Origin: Pseudomonadota bacterium
GTDB lineage: Bacteria > Pseudomonadota > Gammaproteobacteria > Competibacterales > Competibacteraceae
Length of the DNA: 64,000 nucleotides
Direction of reading: 5' to 3'
NCBI GenBank assembly: GCA_030917925.1
Contig: JAUPTV010000149.1
Coordinates: forward strand, 1 to 64,000
Made by a program: the position numbers and the translations under genes. This document shows, in pieces, positions 35,201 to 45,159 of this stretch (positions are counted from its first letter, which is position 1; every line of letters begins with the position of its first letter). The notes below the pieces were generated by a model. It was not told where the DNA came from. It ran no database searches and was given only the letters and a program-made list of their open reading frames with translations.

Positions 35201-36869
35201 ACCGGATCGCGCCGGGGAGTTGCGGCTGATTGCCTATATTGTTCCAGCCGCGATGGATGGTACACAGGACCACTCAATGAATCCGCTGATGGGCAAAGAG
35301 GCCGCCGATACAGCGATTGATCCGAGGCTGAATTTCGAGGGCTGGACCTGCAGTTTCACCGGCAAGCCCATGCCAGTTGATGAAATGTGCGACTGGGCCG
35401 ACGCGACACGAGCGCGCATCGCCAGTTATCGCCCGCAAGAAGTACTTGAGATGGTTGGACGCGGTGCGGGTTTGATGCTGTTTCGCCTGGCACCCCTGTG
35501 TCGCCGATATGTTGGCGTCGATTTTGCTGAGGGGGTGCTCGAATGGACGCGCCGCCATCTGCCGTTGCTTGATGATAGCGGGTGCAAAGTTGAGCTACAG
35601 CACCGTCGTGCTGATGAACTTGATGATTGGCCGGCAGCGTCGTTTGATTGCGTCGTGTTGAATTCGGTCGTGCAGCATTTCTCGGATGTCGATGATCTAT
35701 TGAAGATACTGCATTCGGTGGTCAGGCTGGTGCGGCCAGGCGGTCATGTCTTTGTCGGCGATGTGAGGAACTTCAAGTTACTGGAAGCGTTTCATGCATC
35801 CGTACAGTTGGCGCGCGCGGCGGCGACCACGACGGGAACGGCCTTGGCGCAGCGCGTGCGCCGTCACGTCGCTGCGGAGCGCGAGTTGACCATTGACCCG
35901 GCTTTGTTTGTCCGTCTGGCCCGGGAATGGCCATCGATTAGTCATGTGCAGGCGCTGCCCAAGTCCGGGCGGATTCACAACGAATTGAGTTCTTATCGCT
36001 ACGACGTTGTCCTGGATATTGCCGGAACGCCGCCAACCATACCAAGCGTGGATTGGGTGACGTGGAGTTGGCCAGCGCCCATCGCCGGGTTGACAGCGCT
36101 TCGTCATATTTTAATGGGTAGCCCGATGCAATATGGTATACGGGGCATCCCTAATGCGCGTACATTGGACGACGCTCAGTTACTGGTCTGGTTAAATGAG
36201 CAGCCTGAGTTATTGACGGCGGCGCAGTTGCGCGAGAATTTGGTGCACGTCAACTCAGGAGTAGAGCCTGATGATTTGGTAGACCTTGGGCGGGAACTGG
36301 GCTACAAGGTCGAGTTAAGCTGGCTGTGTAGCGATGTAGAAGGTCGGTTTGACGCTTTGTTTGTACGTGATGGTTTGGCCGTTGAATTTGTGTTTCCGGT
36401 TGAGGCCGATCCGGTTCGGGCCTGGGATACTCTGGCGAACAGTCCTGCATGGGAATCGGATAGTCGGAATTTGACGGTCGAACTTCGAGATTATCTGGCG
36501 CGGCAATTACCGGAATACATGATTCCGACCTCGTTCGTACTCATGGATCGATTACCGTTGACTGTGAATAACAAGCTGGATCGTCAAGCGTTACCCATAC
36601 CTACGGAAGAGGAAACATCCGCTAACTTGTCCGGCCGGTATGTAGCCCCACGGACGGTTACTGAGAAAGCCCTGGCCTCGATTTGGGCCGATCTGTTGCG
36701 ATTAGAGCGTGTGGGCATTCATGACAATTTCTTCGAATTAGGCGGTGACTCGATTCTGAGTATTCGGGTCATTGCCAGGGCAGGCGAGGCTGGACTTAAA
36801 TTAACAGCCCAGGATATGTATCGTTATCAAACGGTGGCCGAATTGGCGCTAATTAATGACCCTGAATAG
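29256..36869 (+). CDS. Two-module non-ribosomal peptide synthetase: C-A-PCP-C-A(embedded methyltransferase)-PCP
   Basis: 2537 aa, GTG start. C1 [13 protein letters not shown]1 [15 protein letters not shown] ... [11 protein letters not shown]1 [16 protein letters not shown]2 [12 protein letters not shown]2 [20 protein letters not shown]-like [18 protein letters not shown]...[26 protein letters not shown]2 [16 protein letters not shown]. No thioesterase at the C-terminus. Confidence 0.95.
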   Translation: MHKKNKSSFLFKNDDIEDSYELSPTQEGMLLHTLREPKAALFFQQIVIPLNNLDVLSFLEAWQSVVDRHPVLRTSFHWEQLDQPIQVVHRQVQLPVIQLDWRGLSKNEQQKKMKIFLHEDRQRGWILSQAPLLRLALIQLDETHYACVKSHHHLLLDAWSGAIVLEEVKESYRTLRRGKHLTFLEPKPYRNYIAWLKSQDLALAEAFWKKQLAGFMIPTPPPGEEKSSVHAQSGARFIKHQIALSADATVALHSITQRWRITPSTVIQGIWALLLYFWSGEDDVIFGMTVSGRPANLVGVEGMVGLFINALPVRVKLKPDLSLEKWLNHLHNQANQMRDYEYSPPAQIQEWSEIPRGTPLFETLITFNNQTVLGKLHDNKSITPFYRSKISIDAQKSYVRDLPLNPTNYPLSLVITADEGKQFLMDLTADARRFDTGMLIRLLEQLRILLEGFIENPQGNVGELSIMSSSEWQQLVHTWNQTDVDYPRASCLHQLFEITANRTPDAVALIIEDQCITYADLNQRANRLAHYLRGQGIGPEALVGLAVERSLEMAVGVLAILKAGGGYVPLDPDYPPARLAFMIRDSKVALLLTQERFVARWSDCEAPLICADRDQRFWLDCSTENPDLNSYPENPAFVIYTSGSSGTPKGVVVPHRVCVNRMHVESEPFQKDEILCVKTSLNFIDSVWEMFSAWANGLPTRLISSKQMKDATLLIEALAESHVTRLVLVPSLLRAILESGQPLLQKLPYLNHWISSGEPLSRDLSQSFAQQLPGRVLTNLYGTSEVWDATRCDSRQRHPEEGLPMGQPIGNCQVYVLNPQLRPVPIGVPGELYVGGEGLARGYHHRPDLTAERFLPNPFSSKPGARLYRTGDRVRWLSDGQLDYLGRFDHQLKLRGFRVEPSEVEAVLRRHPGIHQAVVVATAQQQLAAYVVFAEGCTPTNAELREFSRQHLPEYMVPALFLPLEKLPMTPSGKVNRRALPAPVVDSPDQSGQLALPRSATEITIAAVWAEVLKIPQIGVQDNFFSAGGHSLLAMQVVSRLRSAFEINVPVQTLFEAPTIAGLAAWIEKARLHPVDSAVLDLAPANKVAPSDVTTGEVRRVPQSFAQQRLWFLAQLAPGSSLYNMITTVHLQGTLDLEALKRALNELVRRHETLRTTFIAWDGEPVQIVAPPAPVYLSVIDLSNVLASRRQAELQQIRRLEIAQPFDLAQGPLIRFKLAQLSEQRHLLLLTMHHIITDGWSTMILRRELTALYDAYRAGQVSPLQELPIQYADFAIWQRAWLSGERLAQQIDYWKGALAGVERLQLPTDHPRPAMPRYASASCSLTLNPVLTYQLRELCRVEGATPFMGLLAAFQFILGGYAGQDDVTAGTVVANRQQPELEGLIGFFANTLVLRTDLSGHPTFRILMQRVKKTCLAAFDHQDLPFERLIEEIAPQRSIGVQPLFQVLFVLQNLSANAVESAHRSAAPQADVDMAASIFYDLTLSLMESTDTFSGTLHYNTDLFDAATAEGIAGHFVLLLTRALEQPDRVLMGVDLLTANERHWLFADGRREVPLPLCGLHELFEARAVNQPDHVALECTDVVLTYRELDHCANRLAHRLRRLGIRPETSVAMYLERSPEAIIALLGILKAGGVYTPLDTALPPDRIALILADARPGVVLTQQALRSSLPAITGQILCLDEAMPNLAQQDMGPFETAINPGHLAYILFTSGSTGRPKGVMVEHRNIVQTILNQIPVFGLTPDCRVLMTHALTFDASLGEIFRTLVSGATLCLARREELLPGPDLLTLLRERHISTVTLSAVLLAALPYADLPELKTLTVGGSALASEVAERWAKGRRLLNGYGPTEAAIGVTLADGWVYGRKPPLGRTLPNVRAYVVNAAMQLLPPGMPGELYLGGPGLARGYLDRPDLTAERFVPDPFSAIPGARLYRTGDRVRWLADGQLDFLGRVDEQVKIRGYRIEPGEIAAALRRHSAIHDVAVLAQPDRAGELRLIAYIVPAAMDGTQDHSMNPLMGKEAADTAIDPRLNFEGWTCSFTGKPMPVDEMCDWADATRARIASYRPQEVLEMVGRGAGLMLFRLAPLCRRYVGVDFAEGVLEWTRRHLPLLDDSGCKVELQHRRADELDDWPAASFDCVVLNSVVQHFSDVDDLLKILHSVVRLVRPGGHVFVGDVRNFKLLEAFHASVQLARAAATTTGTALAQRVRRHVAAERELTIDPALFVRLAREWPSISHVQALPKSGRIHNELSSYRYDVVLDIAGTPPTIPSVDWVTWSWPAPIAGLTALRHILMGSPMQYGIRGIPNARTLDDAQLLVWLNEQPELLTAAQLRENLVHVNSGVEPDDLVDLGRELGYKVELSWLCSDVEGRFDALFVRDGLAVEFVFPVEADPVRAWDTLANSPAWESDSRNLTVELRDYLARQLPEYMIPTSFVLMDRLPLTVNNKLDRQALPIPTEEETSANLSGRYVAPRTVTEKALASIWADLLRLERVGIHDNFFELGGDSILSIRVIARAGEAGLKLTAQDMYRYQTVAELALINDPE

Positions 36870-36880
36870 GAGATACAAAA

Positions 36881-37879
36881 ATGAACGCAGATTTATCTAT
36901 TTACCGTAGCTTTTTTAGACATTCCAATAAATTTTGGCTAATACTGAAAGCTTTTTTGTTGGGATTTACCAGCCTATGGATAGCGAGTTTTCCACAACTG
37001 GTGGTTGCTTTTGATAGAATTGATATATCAGAGCCAGCAAGCCAGTGGGTTACCCAAGCGGTCAATATAGAACGCTTGGAACAAGGTTTTTTCTTCAGTA
37101 AGCTAGCCAAAAGCCGGGTTAGCTACCATATATACAAGCCAGAATCTTACGAAACTGAAACCAAGCGCCGTTTTCCAGTTATTTATTGGTTGCATGGGGT
37201 AGGGGGTGGATTGAAGGGGCTTTCCAAAGTCGCTAAATATTTCGACCTTGCGATTCAACAAAATAAGATACCCCCGGTGCTGATTGTCTTTCCTTATGGT
37301 ATGAATGTCAGTTTGTGGTCAGATTCCAAAGATGGAAGCATACCCATGGAGAGTGTGATTTTACGGGAATTGTTACCCCATATTGATGCGACTTTTCGTA
37401 CAGTTCCAGAACGAAAATCGCGGATGGTAGAAGGCTATAGTATGGGTGGCTATGGCGCTGCTCGCTTTGGCTTCAAATATCCTGAAATATTTGGGGCTAT
37501 TTCGATGATTGCTGCCGGTCCGTTGCAACAGGAGTTGGTCGCTGCGGATGGACCCGCTCAAAATGCTCAACTTCGCATGAACGTGTTGCGGACGGTATTT
37601 GGAAACGATCAAGGATATTTTAAATCAACAAGCCCATGGAAGTTAGTGGAGAGGAATGCCCATTTGCTGCGCAATAAAACTATACTTCGTATATTGGTAG
37701 GAGAACGCGATCAATTATTGCAAGCTAATATACGATTTTCTGAATATATTGATCACTTGGGGATTTCCCATGAATTTCGTATTGTACCAGGCGTTGATCA
37801 TAATGCGTTGGCAGTTTATCAGGGCATAGGGGAAGCAAACTGGGCATTTTATAGGAGTTTTTTTAAGGACAAGCTTTAA
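36881..37879 (+). CDS. Putative secreted alpha/beta-hydrolase esterase
   Basis: N-terminal hydrophobic segment; RFPVIYWLHGVGGG; GYSMGGYGAARFGFKYPEIFGAIS nucleophile elbow; GVDHNALAVY. Confidence 0.85.
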   Translation: MNADLSIYRSFFRHSNKFWLILKAFLLGFTSLWIASFPQLVVAFDRIDISEPASQWVTQAVNIERLEQGFFFSKLAKSRVSYHIYKPESYETETKRRFPVIYWLHGVGGGLKGLSKVAKYFDLAIQQNKIPPVLIVFPYGMNVSLWSDSKDGSIPMESVILRELLPHIDATFRTVPERKSRMVEGYSMGGYGAARFGFKYPEIFGAISMIAAGPLQQELVAADGPAQNAQLRMNVLRTVFGNDQGYFKSTSPWKLVERNAHLLRNKTILRILVGERDQLLQANIRFSEYIDHLGISHEFRIVPGVDHNALAVYQGIGEANWAFYRSFFKDKL

Positions 37880-37975
37880 GCTTATTCATCCGGTTAATTG
37901 CACATTACCCAGGAACGCTTTTCAATTAATGTTTCCAGCATAGGTTGAAAGACTTCTTGAAAGACTTCCTAACCT

Positions 37976-40330
37976 ATGCTCCAACTACGCAATGACCTCA
38001 TTTTGTCGCCAGCCAGGGAAGGCGAATGTCTTTTGGTGCGCGAGCCTGAATCCGGGGCGGTGTTCGAGTTTGGCGAGCAGGAAGCTTTTCTCATTGCTGC
38101 CCTGCGCAAACCTTATGATCCTGTCAAGCTGATGTCGGTGTTCAACGCCCGATTTGGCGTTAACGATGGCGTCCATGAGCTTCAGGAGTTTCTGGGCATT
38201 CTCGCAGATTGGGGGCTTTTGGAAGATCGACCCGGCAAGTCGGCATCCATGGACGGGAAGGACCAGCATCCGGATGCTTCGACTGATCATGCGTATGCCC
38301 GCGTGAAGCACGATGATCAGGACGACGATGACGCCGGGATTCAGCGCAACAATCGTTGGCATCTATTCCGGCCCGAGGGGCTGTTTGATGCACTCGATCA
38401 GGCTTTTTCCCCGCTGCGAAAACTGGTTTGGCTAATACCGGTTCTGGTTGTCTACAGTGTGATCGCAATATGGTTTAATCGCCATTTTATCGTCGATTCG
38501 ATGGCCACTGCCAATTTGCATTTTGGTTTAATCGGGCGATTTGTTTTTGTTGCCATTACGGTGAACCTTGTCGTTCAGTTATTTCGTGGAGTTGTCGCTC
38601 GACATTATGGAATGCGCGTTCCCAGTTTTGGCATGGTGCTGGCGTTTGGTCTGATTCCGCGTTTTAATACTCAAATACTTCCTCATTCAGAATGGGCGAA
38701 ATCCGAGAGACTTTGGTTCGCTTCTACGTCGCTATGGGTGCAGTTAGCCCTTTTCACGACGGGGGTCACGCTATGGCTTACCACAAGGCCATCAGGTAGT
38801 TTACTATCAACAGTCGGTGCTGAATTAGCCCTGGTTTCTGCAATAAGCTTTCTCCTCGTAGCGAATCCTCTTTGGGGAGGGGATGGCTACAACCTGCTGG
38901 CTGTCCAAATAGAATCGCCGAACCTCCGCCAACGAGCAAAAAACTCGTTAAAGGCCTTGTTTACTGGGCGTCCAAAAGTTATTGCTAAATATTCCAAGGA
39001 TTCGTGGACACTTGCTATTTTTGCTGTCGCATCGATTGCATTCCCTGTGGCATTATTTACCTTCATTGCCATCAGTGCTGCGCAACGGCTGGAATCAAAC
39101 TTTCAGGGTGCTGGAGTAGCCCTGTTTCTGGTTCTCCTGATTTATATGACGCGGCACACTTTGCGCAGCGTCAGATCCCGTAAGGAAGAAGCAACGCAAT
39201 GGGTGAGCAGGGGAGTTTTCACTCAAGGGCAAATTGCAACGCCGGCACCGGTCACGCTTGCTCAGAGAGCATCGGCCAAAACAGCAGAGCCAGTGACAAC
39301 AGACTTGGCCAGGAAAAGCCAGCGATTACGTTATCTGGTTGCGGTCTTGCTGATCGTTATTCTACTTCTGCCATATCCCTATGAAACGGGTGGCATAGCT
39401 CATATTTTTCCGGTGGCCCAGCATGAAGTTTATGCGGAAACCAATGGCATCATCGAGCAGGTTCATTATTCTGGCGGCGAATGGGTGACGCAAGGAACCG
39501 TCATCGCTGAAATGGCCAGTCACCGCCAAAGAAAAGACGTTATGATGACTCAAGCTACGATCCAGGCTAAACAGCGAGACATTGATCGTCTGCGCAGCAC
39601 GCCTTCTGCCGAATCAATTCGGCTTGTAGAAGAGCAACTGACGACAGCACGTCTGGATTTGCGTTACAGCCTCGAGGAAGCCAATCGATTTGAAAAACTG
39701 TTTACCAAGGGAATGGTGTCCGTGCAGTCCTATAATGACGTCAAGAAACAGCGCGATCTCCATCGTCAAATTGTCCAGGAAAAGCGCGCCAGTCTGGACG
39801 CCCTGAAAGTGCAGATTAACCCCAATGAGATTGCCTCTGCCGAAGCTGAATTGCAGAAACTGCGGGAGGATCTGATCTTTTATAACGAACAATTGCGCCG
39901 CACTCGGCTACAGATGCCGATTTTCGGGCGTATTGCGACTACCAAGCTACAAGATCTCCGCAATAAATACCTTGAAGAAGGGCAGCTTTTTTGCACGGTG
40001 GAGGATGCCCGTCAAGTCAGAGTGGAAATCGCTGTTCCAGAAGCGGAGATCTACGAAGTCACTATTGGTGATCGGGTGCGGCTTAAAACCTGGGCGGAAC
40101 CCACACGAATCTTTAGTGGTACGGTCGCTGAAATTGCCCCTCAAGCAACCCAGGAAACCTATGGGAATATCATCATGGTCATGGCCATACTCCCTAACGC
40201 TGATCTGACCCTGAGGACGGGAATGACGGGATATGCCAAGATTCAAGGTGAGAAAACCCTGATGGGCGCGGCTTTTACCAGAGCGCTGGTCAGATTTTTC
40301 CTCATTGAGGTCTGGTCGTGGCTGCCATAG
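37976..40330 (+). CDS. PqqD-like / degenerate M50-like membrane / HlyD-type periplasmic adaptor fusion protein
   Basis: N-terminal PqqD-like winged-helix pattern; multi-TM region with [23 protein letters not shown] (M50-like context but no HExxH); C-terminal biotinyl/lipoyl barrel-coiled coil typical of HlyD. Confidence 0.75.
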   Translation: MLQLRNDLILSPAREGECLLVREPESGAVFEFGEQEAFLIAALRKPYDPVKLMSVFNARFGVNDGVHELQEFLGILADWGLLEDRPGKSASMDGKDQHPDASTDHAYARVKHDDQDDDDAGIQRNNRWHLFRPEGLFDALDQAFSPLRKLVWLIPVLVVYSVIAIWFNRHFIVDSMATANLHFGLIGRFVFVAITVNLVVQLFRGVVARHYGMRVPSFGMVLAFGLIPRFNTQILPHSEWAKSERLWFASTSLWVQLALFTTGVTLWLTTRPSGSLLSTVGAELALVSAISFLLVANPLWGGDGYNLLAVQIESPNLRQRAKNSLKALFTGRPKVIAKYSKDSWTLAIFAVASIAFPVALFTFIAISAAQRLESNFQGAGVALFLVLLIYMTRHTLRSVRSRKEEATQWVSRGVFTQGQIATPAPVTLAQRASAKTAEPVTTDLARKSQRLRYLVAVLLIVILLLPYPYETGGIAHIFPVAQHEVYAETNGIIEQVHYSGGEWVTQGTVIAEMASHRQRKDVMMTQATIQAKQRDIDRLRSTPSAESIRLVEEQLTTARLDLRYSLEEANRFEKLFTKGMVSVQSYNDVKKQRDLHRQIVQEKRASLDALKVQINPNEIASAEAELQKLREDLIFYNEQLRRTRLQMPIFGRIATTKLQDLRNKYLEEGQLFCTVEDARQVRVEIAVPEAEIYEVTIGDRVRLKTWAEPTRIFSGTVAEIAPQATQETYGNIIMVMAILPNADLTLRTGMTGYAKIQGEKTLMGAAFTRALVRFFLIEVWSWLP

Positions 40331-40367
40331 GCAATTGACTGATTTACAACCGAGTGAGAACTACGCT

Positions 40368-40595
40368 ATGGGATGGGATGAGGAAGAAGACCAGACGATC
40401 TATAAAGTCGTTATCAATCATGAGGAGCAATATTCGATTTGGCCGATTGAGCGAGAGAATCCTCTGGGCTGGACGGATGAGGGTAAAATCGGGTCCAGGC
40501 AGGATTGTCTGGAATATATTGCTCAGGTCTGGACTGATATGCGTCCGTTGAGTCTGCGTCAGCAAATGGATACGGCAACACCAAAGTCTGAATGA
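40368..40595 (+). CDS. MbtH-like protein
   Basis: [56 protein letters not shown] has the MbtH signature (SxWP, P.GW, WTDMRP.SL); start at 40368. Confidence 0.93.
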   Translation: MGWDEEEDQTIYKVVINHEEQYSIWPIERENPLGWTDEGKIGSRQDCLEYIAQVWTDMRPLSLRQQMDTATPKSE

Positions 40596-40610
40596 CAGAA
40601 TGGTATTCAA

Positions 40611-40631
40611 GCCGCGTTTAGCGGCTTTTTT
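40611..40631 (+). terminator. Intrinsic terminator at the end of the NRPS locus
   Basis: AAGCCGC-GTTTA-GCGGCTTTTTT. Confidence 0.8.
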
Positions 40632-40643
40632 GATGGAAGCAGA

Positions 40644-40673
40644 AATTCAAGATAATCAGCATAATCTTGAATT
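40644..40673. repeat. 10-bp inverted repeat upstream of the kfrA-like gene
   Basis: AATTCAAGAT-aatcagcata-ATCTTGAATT. Confidence 0.65.
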
Positions 40674-40768
40674 ATTCATAAAAATAATCATAAAAACACA
40701 TGTTATGTAATCATTTATTAAGATATAATCCGTATCCAATCTCGATAATCACTCTCAGGAGTCCTGCC

Positions 40769-41803
40769 ATGGCCCGTTCTGGAATCCGTTATGAAGATGT
40801 CAAGGATGCTGCCGAAACCCTGCTCAGTCGCGGCCTCTCCCCCACCATCCAGCGCGTGCGCGAAGTGCTCGGCACCGGCAGCAACACCACGATCAGCGAA
40901 CATCTCAAGCATTGGCAGCAACGCCTGGCGGAAACGCCATTAGCCATCCTCCCGCCTGCAGTTCCCGAAGTCGTGATGGCCGCGCTCGATGCCTTCTGGA
41001 AGACTGCCGTGCAACAGGCAGAAACTGCCTTTGATGAACAGCGTGCAATAGCCCGGCAAACCGTTACGGCGGCTGAAGCGATTCGCGACCAGGCCATCGC
41101 CGAAGCCCGGCAGGCCCATGCCGAGGCCGCTGAAGTACGTCATGAGTGTGAAATGATGCAAACCACCACCCGTGAACTCGCTGACCGCCTGCTCGTGGAA
41201 CAGGAACGCCGCACACTTGCGGAGGCCGCGATTACGGCAGCAGAACAACGGGTCCAGGCGGCGCTGGCGACGGTCATCCAGATTCGCGCCGAGACGGAGG
41301 CCCGGGTCATGCAACTGGATACCGCCCTGCAACAACTGCGCATGGATATGGAGCAGCAACGACAGGAGGCGCAAGCGCGATTTACTGCGGAACGCCAGCG
41401 TGGCGAGGCCAATGAAGCCCGGTTAATGCAACAAATGGATCGGACTCGCCAGGAACAGCTTGCTGAACGGCAAACCTTCGCGGCTGAACGGCAGGACTGG
41501 AAAAATCGGGAAAATGTGGCACAGGAGCAGCGGGAGGCTCTGCGCCAGGAGAACGTCAAATTACAGACCACTTTGGCGGCAGTGGAGGGACACCGGAATG
41601 CTTTAATCAGTGAAATCGAACAGTTACGGACCACAATTCAGCAGGTGGAAATCCGTCATCTGGACGCGGTGCGCGATGCCGAAGTCCTGCGTGGTGAACT
41701 GAAAGCGGCGCTCGTAGAGCGGGAGCGATTGCAGCGTGAGCAGGTGCTTCACGAAACGGCCCTGCCCGCTCAGACGCCAACAACAAAATCGGATGACCAG
41801 TAA
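40769..41803 (+). CDS. KfrA-like DNA-binding protein with long coiled coil
   Basis: MARSGIRYEDVKDAAETLLSRGLSPTIQRVREVLGTGSNTTISEHLKHWQQRLAE (KfrA_N-type HTH), then ~250 aa of Q/E/R/A-rich coiled coil. Confidence 0.82.
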   Translation: MARSGIRYEDVKDAAETLLSRGLSPTIQRVREVLGTGSNTTISEHLKHWQQRLAETPLAILPPAVPEVVMAALDAFWKTAVQQAETAFDEQRAIARQTVTAAEAIRDQAIAEARQAHAEAAEVRHECEMMQTTTRELADRLLVEQERRTLAEAAITAAEQRVQAALATVIQIRAETEARVMQLDTALQQLRMDMEQQRQEAQARFTAERQRGEANEARLMQQMDRTRQEQLAERQTFAAERQDWKNRENVAQEQREALRQENVKLQTTLAAVEGHRNALISEIEQLRTTIQQVEIRHLDAVRDAEVLRGELKAALVERERLQREQVLHETALPAQTPTTKSDDQ

Positions 41804-41830
41804 ACCGGTCATCTTGCAGATTCAATCAAC

Positions 41831-41932
41831 TCAGAGCAGATCAAAATCCTGCTCATCCTCAGCAAGGCCCACCTGCTCGAAGGTATCCGGACCTAATTCC
41901 GACACCACCTCGTCGGTGCAGGCGTGATCGTC
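41831..41932 (-). pseudogene. Possible 3' gene remnant (33-codon C-terminal fragment)
   Basis: Minus strand reads DDHACTDEVVSELGPDTFEQVGLAEDEQDFDLL*, truncated toward the cas promoter. Confidence 0.35.
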
Positions 41933-41944
41933 TCAGTCTAGTTT

Positions 41945-41990
41945 GTTTCAAATTGAAACGTGTGAAATATTTTATGTTTCAATTTGAAAC
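41945..41990. promoter_or_regulatory. Pair of 15-bp palindromic operator-like sites upstream of cas3
   Basis: GTTTCAAATTGAAAC (41945-41959) and its exact reverse complement GTTTCAATTTGAAAC (41976-41990); start-to-start distance 31 bp. Confidence 0.7.
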
Positions 41991-42069
41991 ATTAATCCCA
42001 GAAACTATTGTAAGGTATTGATTTAATAATCGTCATTTTTCGGCATAAAATTCGCTTTATCTGAAAGCT

Positions 42070-45000
42070 ATGCTCCACAGCCGCGCTGGCGGAACGTTTC
42101 ACCATGCCGGCATCGCAAACTTTGCCCACACCGATGCACTGGATTTCATGATCGATACCTTGGATGAAAACGACTGGCACACCGCTGAAGATATTCGCCT
42201 CCTGACCCGCCTCGCGGCCTTATTCCATGGCTTTGGTAAGGCTAATGACGCTTTTCAAAAGAAATTGGCCAGCAAAAAACCGGTAGCCGATGCCTACCGG
42301 CATGAATGGGTCTCCCTACGGTTGTTTGAAGCCTTTGTCGGACAAAGTACCGATCAAGAATGGCTGACTCGGCTGACGGGCTTACCCGATGACGTCAGCG
42401 CGGCTTGTCTCGACCAACTCCAGCGGATCTGCGATGGAGTGGGAAATCGGCGTATTGATAGCCCCTTCAAAAAATTGCCGCCTCTAGCGCAAGTCGTGGG
42501 TTGGCTGATGGTCAGTCATCATCGCCTGCCCACGCCGACGCAGGATATCGTCCTGAACAAGCGGCTCTTAGAGAAACTGCTGGAACAGATCGACCATCGC
42601 TGGTGTGGTAGTCGACCCGAAGAAGCCAGTGCTCCCGCGTGTTGGCAATTCAAGAATGGTCTACCCCTGGACAGCCAACACTGGCGTCAGCACACGGCCA
42701 AGGTGGCAAAGGCAATCTTGCAACGCTCGCGTCTGGTCGGCGAGGGAGAAGCGGTCAAGCTGCTGGAGAGTCCATTTATCCTGCATCTTTCGCGCATGGC
42801 CTTGATGCTGGCCGATCATTACTACTCGGCGCAAGACAGTCATGCGCGATATGGCGACAAACCGGGCAAAAAAGGCACGGTACTCTACGCCAATACCGGA
42901 ATTCAGAACGGCAAGCGTGAACTCAAACAGCGTCTGGACGAGCATTTAATCGGCGTGGAAGCCAGCGCTAGCCGGATCGTCAGGACCTTGCCACGTTTGG
43001 CCACTGCACTACCGCGTATCGCCCGACATAAGGGATTTCGTGAGCGTAGCAAAGGGTTGTTTCGCTGGCAGAATCAGGCCTTCGATCTCGCCGAAAGCCT
43101 ACGAGAGCGAGCGCTCCACCAAGGCTTCTTCGGCGTTAACCTGGCGTCTACCGGTTGTGGCAAGACGTTAGCCAATGGGCGCATTCTCTATGCCCTGGCG
43201 AATCCACAATTAGGGGCACGATTCACAGTGGCGCTGGGCTTGCGGACCCTCACGCTGCAAACCGGCGACGCCTATCGCCAGCGTTTGCATCTCGGCCCGG
43301 AAGATTTGGCGGTACTGGTCGGCGGCGTCGCCACACGCGCCCTGCATGACTACGCGCTCAGCCAACAGGAACAGGCGCAGGTGGATAACGGGTCCGAGTC
43401 CAGCGCGGCGCTATTGCCTGATCACAATCATGTGCATTACGAGGGTAGCCTGGAAAGCGGGCCGTTGAAGGAATGGTTGGGTCAGAGTGATGCCTTGCGC
43501 CTGCTCGATGCGCCGGTACTGGTCTGCACCATTGACCATCTGATGCCGGCGACCGAGGGCGTCCGGGGCGGACACCAGATTGCGCCCATGCTGCGGTTGA
43601 TGACCGCCGATTTGGTTCTGGATGAGCCGGATGACTTTGGCATTGAAGACTTGCCCGCGCTGACCCGATTGGTGCATTGGGCCGGTTTGCTCGGTAGTCG
43701 CGTTTTGCTGTCATCGGCTACCTTGCCGCCCGCGCTGGTGCAAGGCTTGTTTTTGGCGTATCGAGCCGGGCGGGTGGAATATCAACGCAACCGGGGCCGT
43801 CCAGACGCCCGTTCAGCGGTGTGCTGCGCCTGGTTCGATGAATTTGCCGTACAGGCTGACGATTACGATGAGGGGGTGCCCTACTTGGCCGCCCACCGCC
43901 AGTTTGTTGAGCAGCGCCTGACGCGACTGGCCAAAGCGGAAGTCCGCCGCCGGGCGCTGATCGTTGAGGTGCCCGTCACCGCTCAACAGTCGCGGGAAGT
44001 CATTTGTACCGAGTTGGCCGGGCCGTTGCGCCAACACCTGCATACCTTGCATCGCCAGCACCACAGCACCGATCCCCAAACGAGCCAACGGGTCAGCTTC
44101 GGCCTGATTCGTATGGCGAACATCGATCCATTGTTCGATGTGGCGCGGGAACTCTTTCGACAGGGCGCGGAAGTGGGCGGCCACATCCATCTGTGCGTCT
44201 ACCACTCGCGTCATCCGCTGCTGGTGCGGGCGGCGATTGAACGCACCCTGGATGCCGCCCTTCAGCGCAGCAAGCCCGATGATGTGTTCAAGCTCGAAGG
44301 TGTGCGCCAAGCGATCCATACCTCACCGGAGCAAGACCACATCTTTGTCGTGCTGGCCACCGCCGTCGCCGAAGTGGGGCGCGATCACGACTATGACTGG
44401 GCGATGGTTGAACCGTCATCCATGCGCTCAATCATTCAACTGGCCGGTCGCGTTCGCCGGCATCGGGCCGGAATGTGCGCAGTCGATCAACCGAATCTGT
44501 ACCTGCTGGATACCAACGTGGTTCATCTCGTTCAAGGAGGCAGCAAGCCGGCCTTTTTGCGTCCCGGTTTCGAGAGCAATAGCTTTCCACTCGCCAGCCA
44601 CCGTTTGACGGAAATTCTCACCCCTGAACAGTGGCAAGTGATCAACGCGGCGGCTCGAATCAAGGAACGCGATCCATTGATGCCGCAAAGCAATCTAGTT
44701 GATTTGGAACACGCCCGCCTGAAAGACCTGATGCTCGGTGCTAATGCCGGTGAAGTGCAAGTAGACGACCCGGTTCATCGGTGGTGGACCACCGGCGCTC
44801 ACCTGAGCGGCCACCTTCAGCGGCGTAAACCCTTTCGGGATGATCCCCTGGGACGGTCGCAGTACGCTCTGCTGCCGAATGACGATGAAGCCATCAATTT
44901 CTATCACCTGCCAGACGGTGATGAACCGCGACTCATGGGTCATCTTTGGCGGGAAATGCAGGACAGCGATGTACCGAACGGGCCACGCATCAGTGCATGG

Positions 45001-45159
45001 GCGGTACCTTGCTATCTGGAGGCGTTGCAAGCGTTGGCCGAGAACCAACAGATGGAATTGCGGGATTGCGCGTTGAAGTATGGAACGCTGGATTTGCCCG
45101 GCAAGAAGCCTGAACAGAGGTGGCGCTATCACTATGCGCTGGGGTTTAGCCGATATTGA
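42070..45159 (+). CDS. cas3: Type I-F Cas3 lacking the N-terminal Cas2 fusion, HD-motif variant
   Basis: DENDWHTAEDIRLLTRLAALFHGFGKANDAFQ; YRHEWVSLRLFEAF; SHHRLP; ASTGCGKTLANGRILYAL; DLVLDEPDDF; LLSSATLPPALVQGLF; IIQLAGRVRRHR. Confidence 0.95.
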   Translation: MLHSRAGGTFHHAGIANFAHTDALDFMIDTLDENDWHTAEDIRLLTRLAALFHGFGKANDAFQKKLASKKPVADAYRHEWVSLRLFEAFVGQSTDQEWLTRLTGLPDDVSAACLDQLQRICDGVGNRRIDSPFKKLPPLAQVVGWLMVSHHRLPTPTQDIVLNKRLLEKLLEQIDHRWCGSRPEEASAPACWQFKNGLPLDSQHWRQHTAKVAKAILQRSRLVGEGEAVKLLESPFILHLSRMALMLADHYYSAQDSHARYGDKPGKKGTVLYANTGIQNGKRELKQRLDEHLIGVEASASRIVRTLPRLATALPRIARHKGFRERSKGLFRWQNQAFDLAESLRERALHQGFFGVNLASTGCGKTLANGRILYALANPQLGARFTVALGLRTLTLQTGDAYRQRLHLGPEDLAVLVGGVATRALHDYALSQQEQAQVDNGSESSAALLPDHNHVHYEGSLESGPLKEWLGQSDALRLLDAPVLVCTIDHLMPATEGVRGGHQIAPMLRLMTADLVLDEPDDFGIEDLPALTRLVHWAGLLGSRVLLSSATLPPALVQGLFLAYRAGRVEYQRNRGRPDARSAVCCAWFDEFAVQADDYDEGVPYLAAHRQFVEQRLTRLAKAEVRRRALIVEVPVTAQQSREVICTELAGPLRQHLHTLHRQHHSTDPQTSQRVSFGLIRMANIDPLFDVARELFRQGAEVGGHIHLCVYHSRHPLLVRAAIERTLDAALQRSKPDDVFKLEGVRQAIHTSPEQDHIFVVLATAVAEVGRDHDYDWAMVEPSSMRSIIQLAGRVRRHRAGMCAVDQPNLYLLDTNVVHLVQGGSKPAFLRPGFESNSFPLASHRLTEILTPEQWQVINAAARIKERDPLMPQSNLVDLEHARLKDLMLGANAGEVQVDDPVHRWWTTGAHLSGHLQRRKPFRDDPLGRSQYALLPNDDEAINFYHLPDGDEPRLMGHLWREMQDSDVPNGPRISAWAVPCYLEALQALAENQQMELRDCALKYGTLDLPGKKPEQRWRYHYALGFSRY

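Noticed and set aside
41831-42070. Possible CreR-like target of the mini-array spacer in the cas3 promoter
   Set aside because: By eye only a short TTTATC-type identity, with no seed-plus-PAM match; the csy1 match is far stronger.
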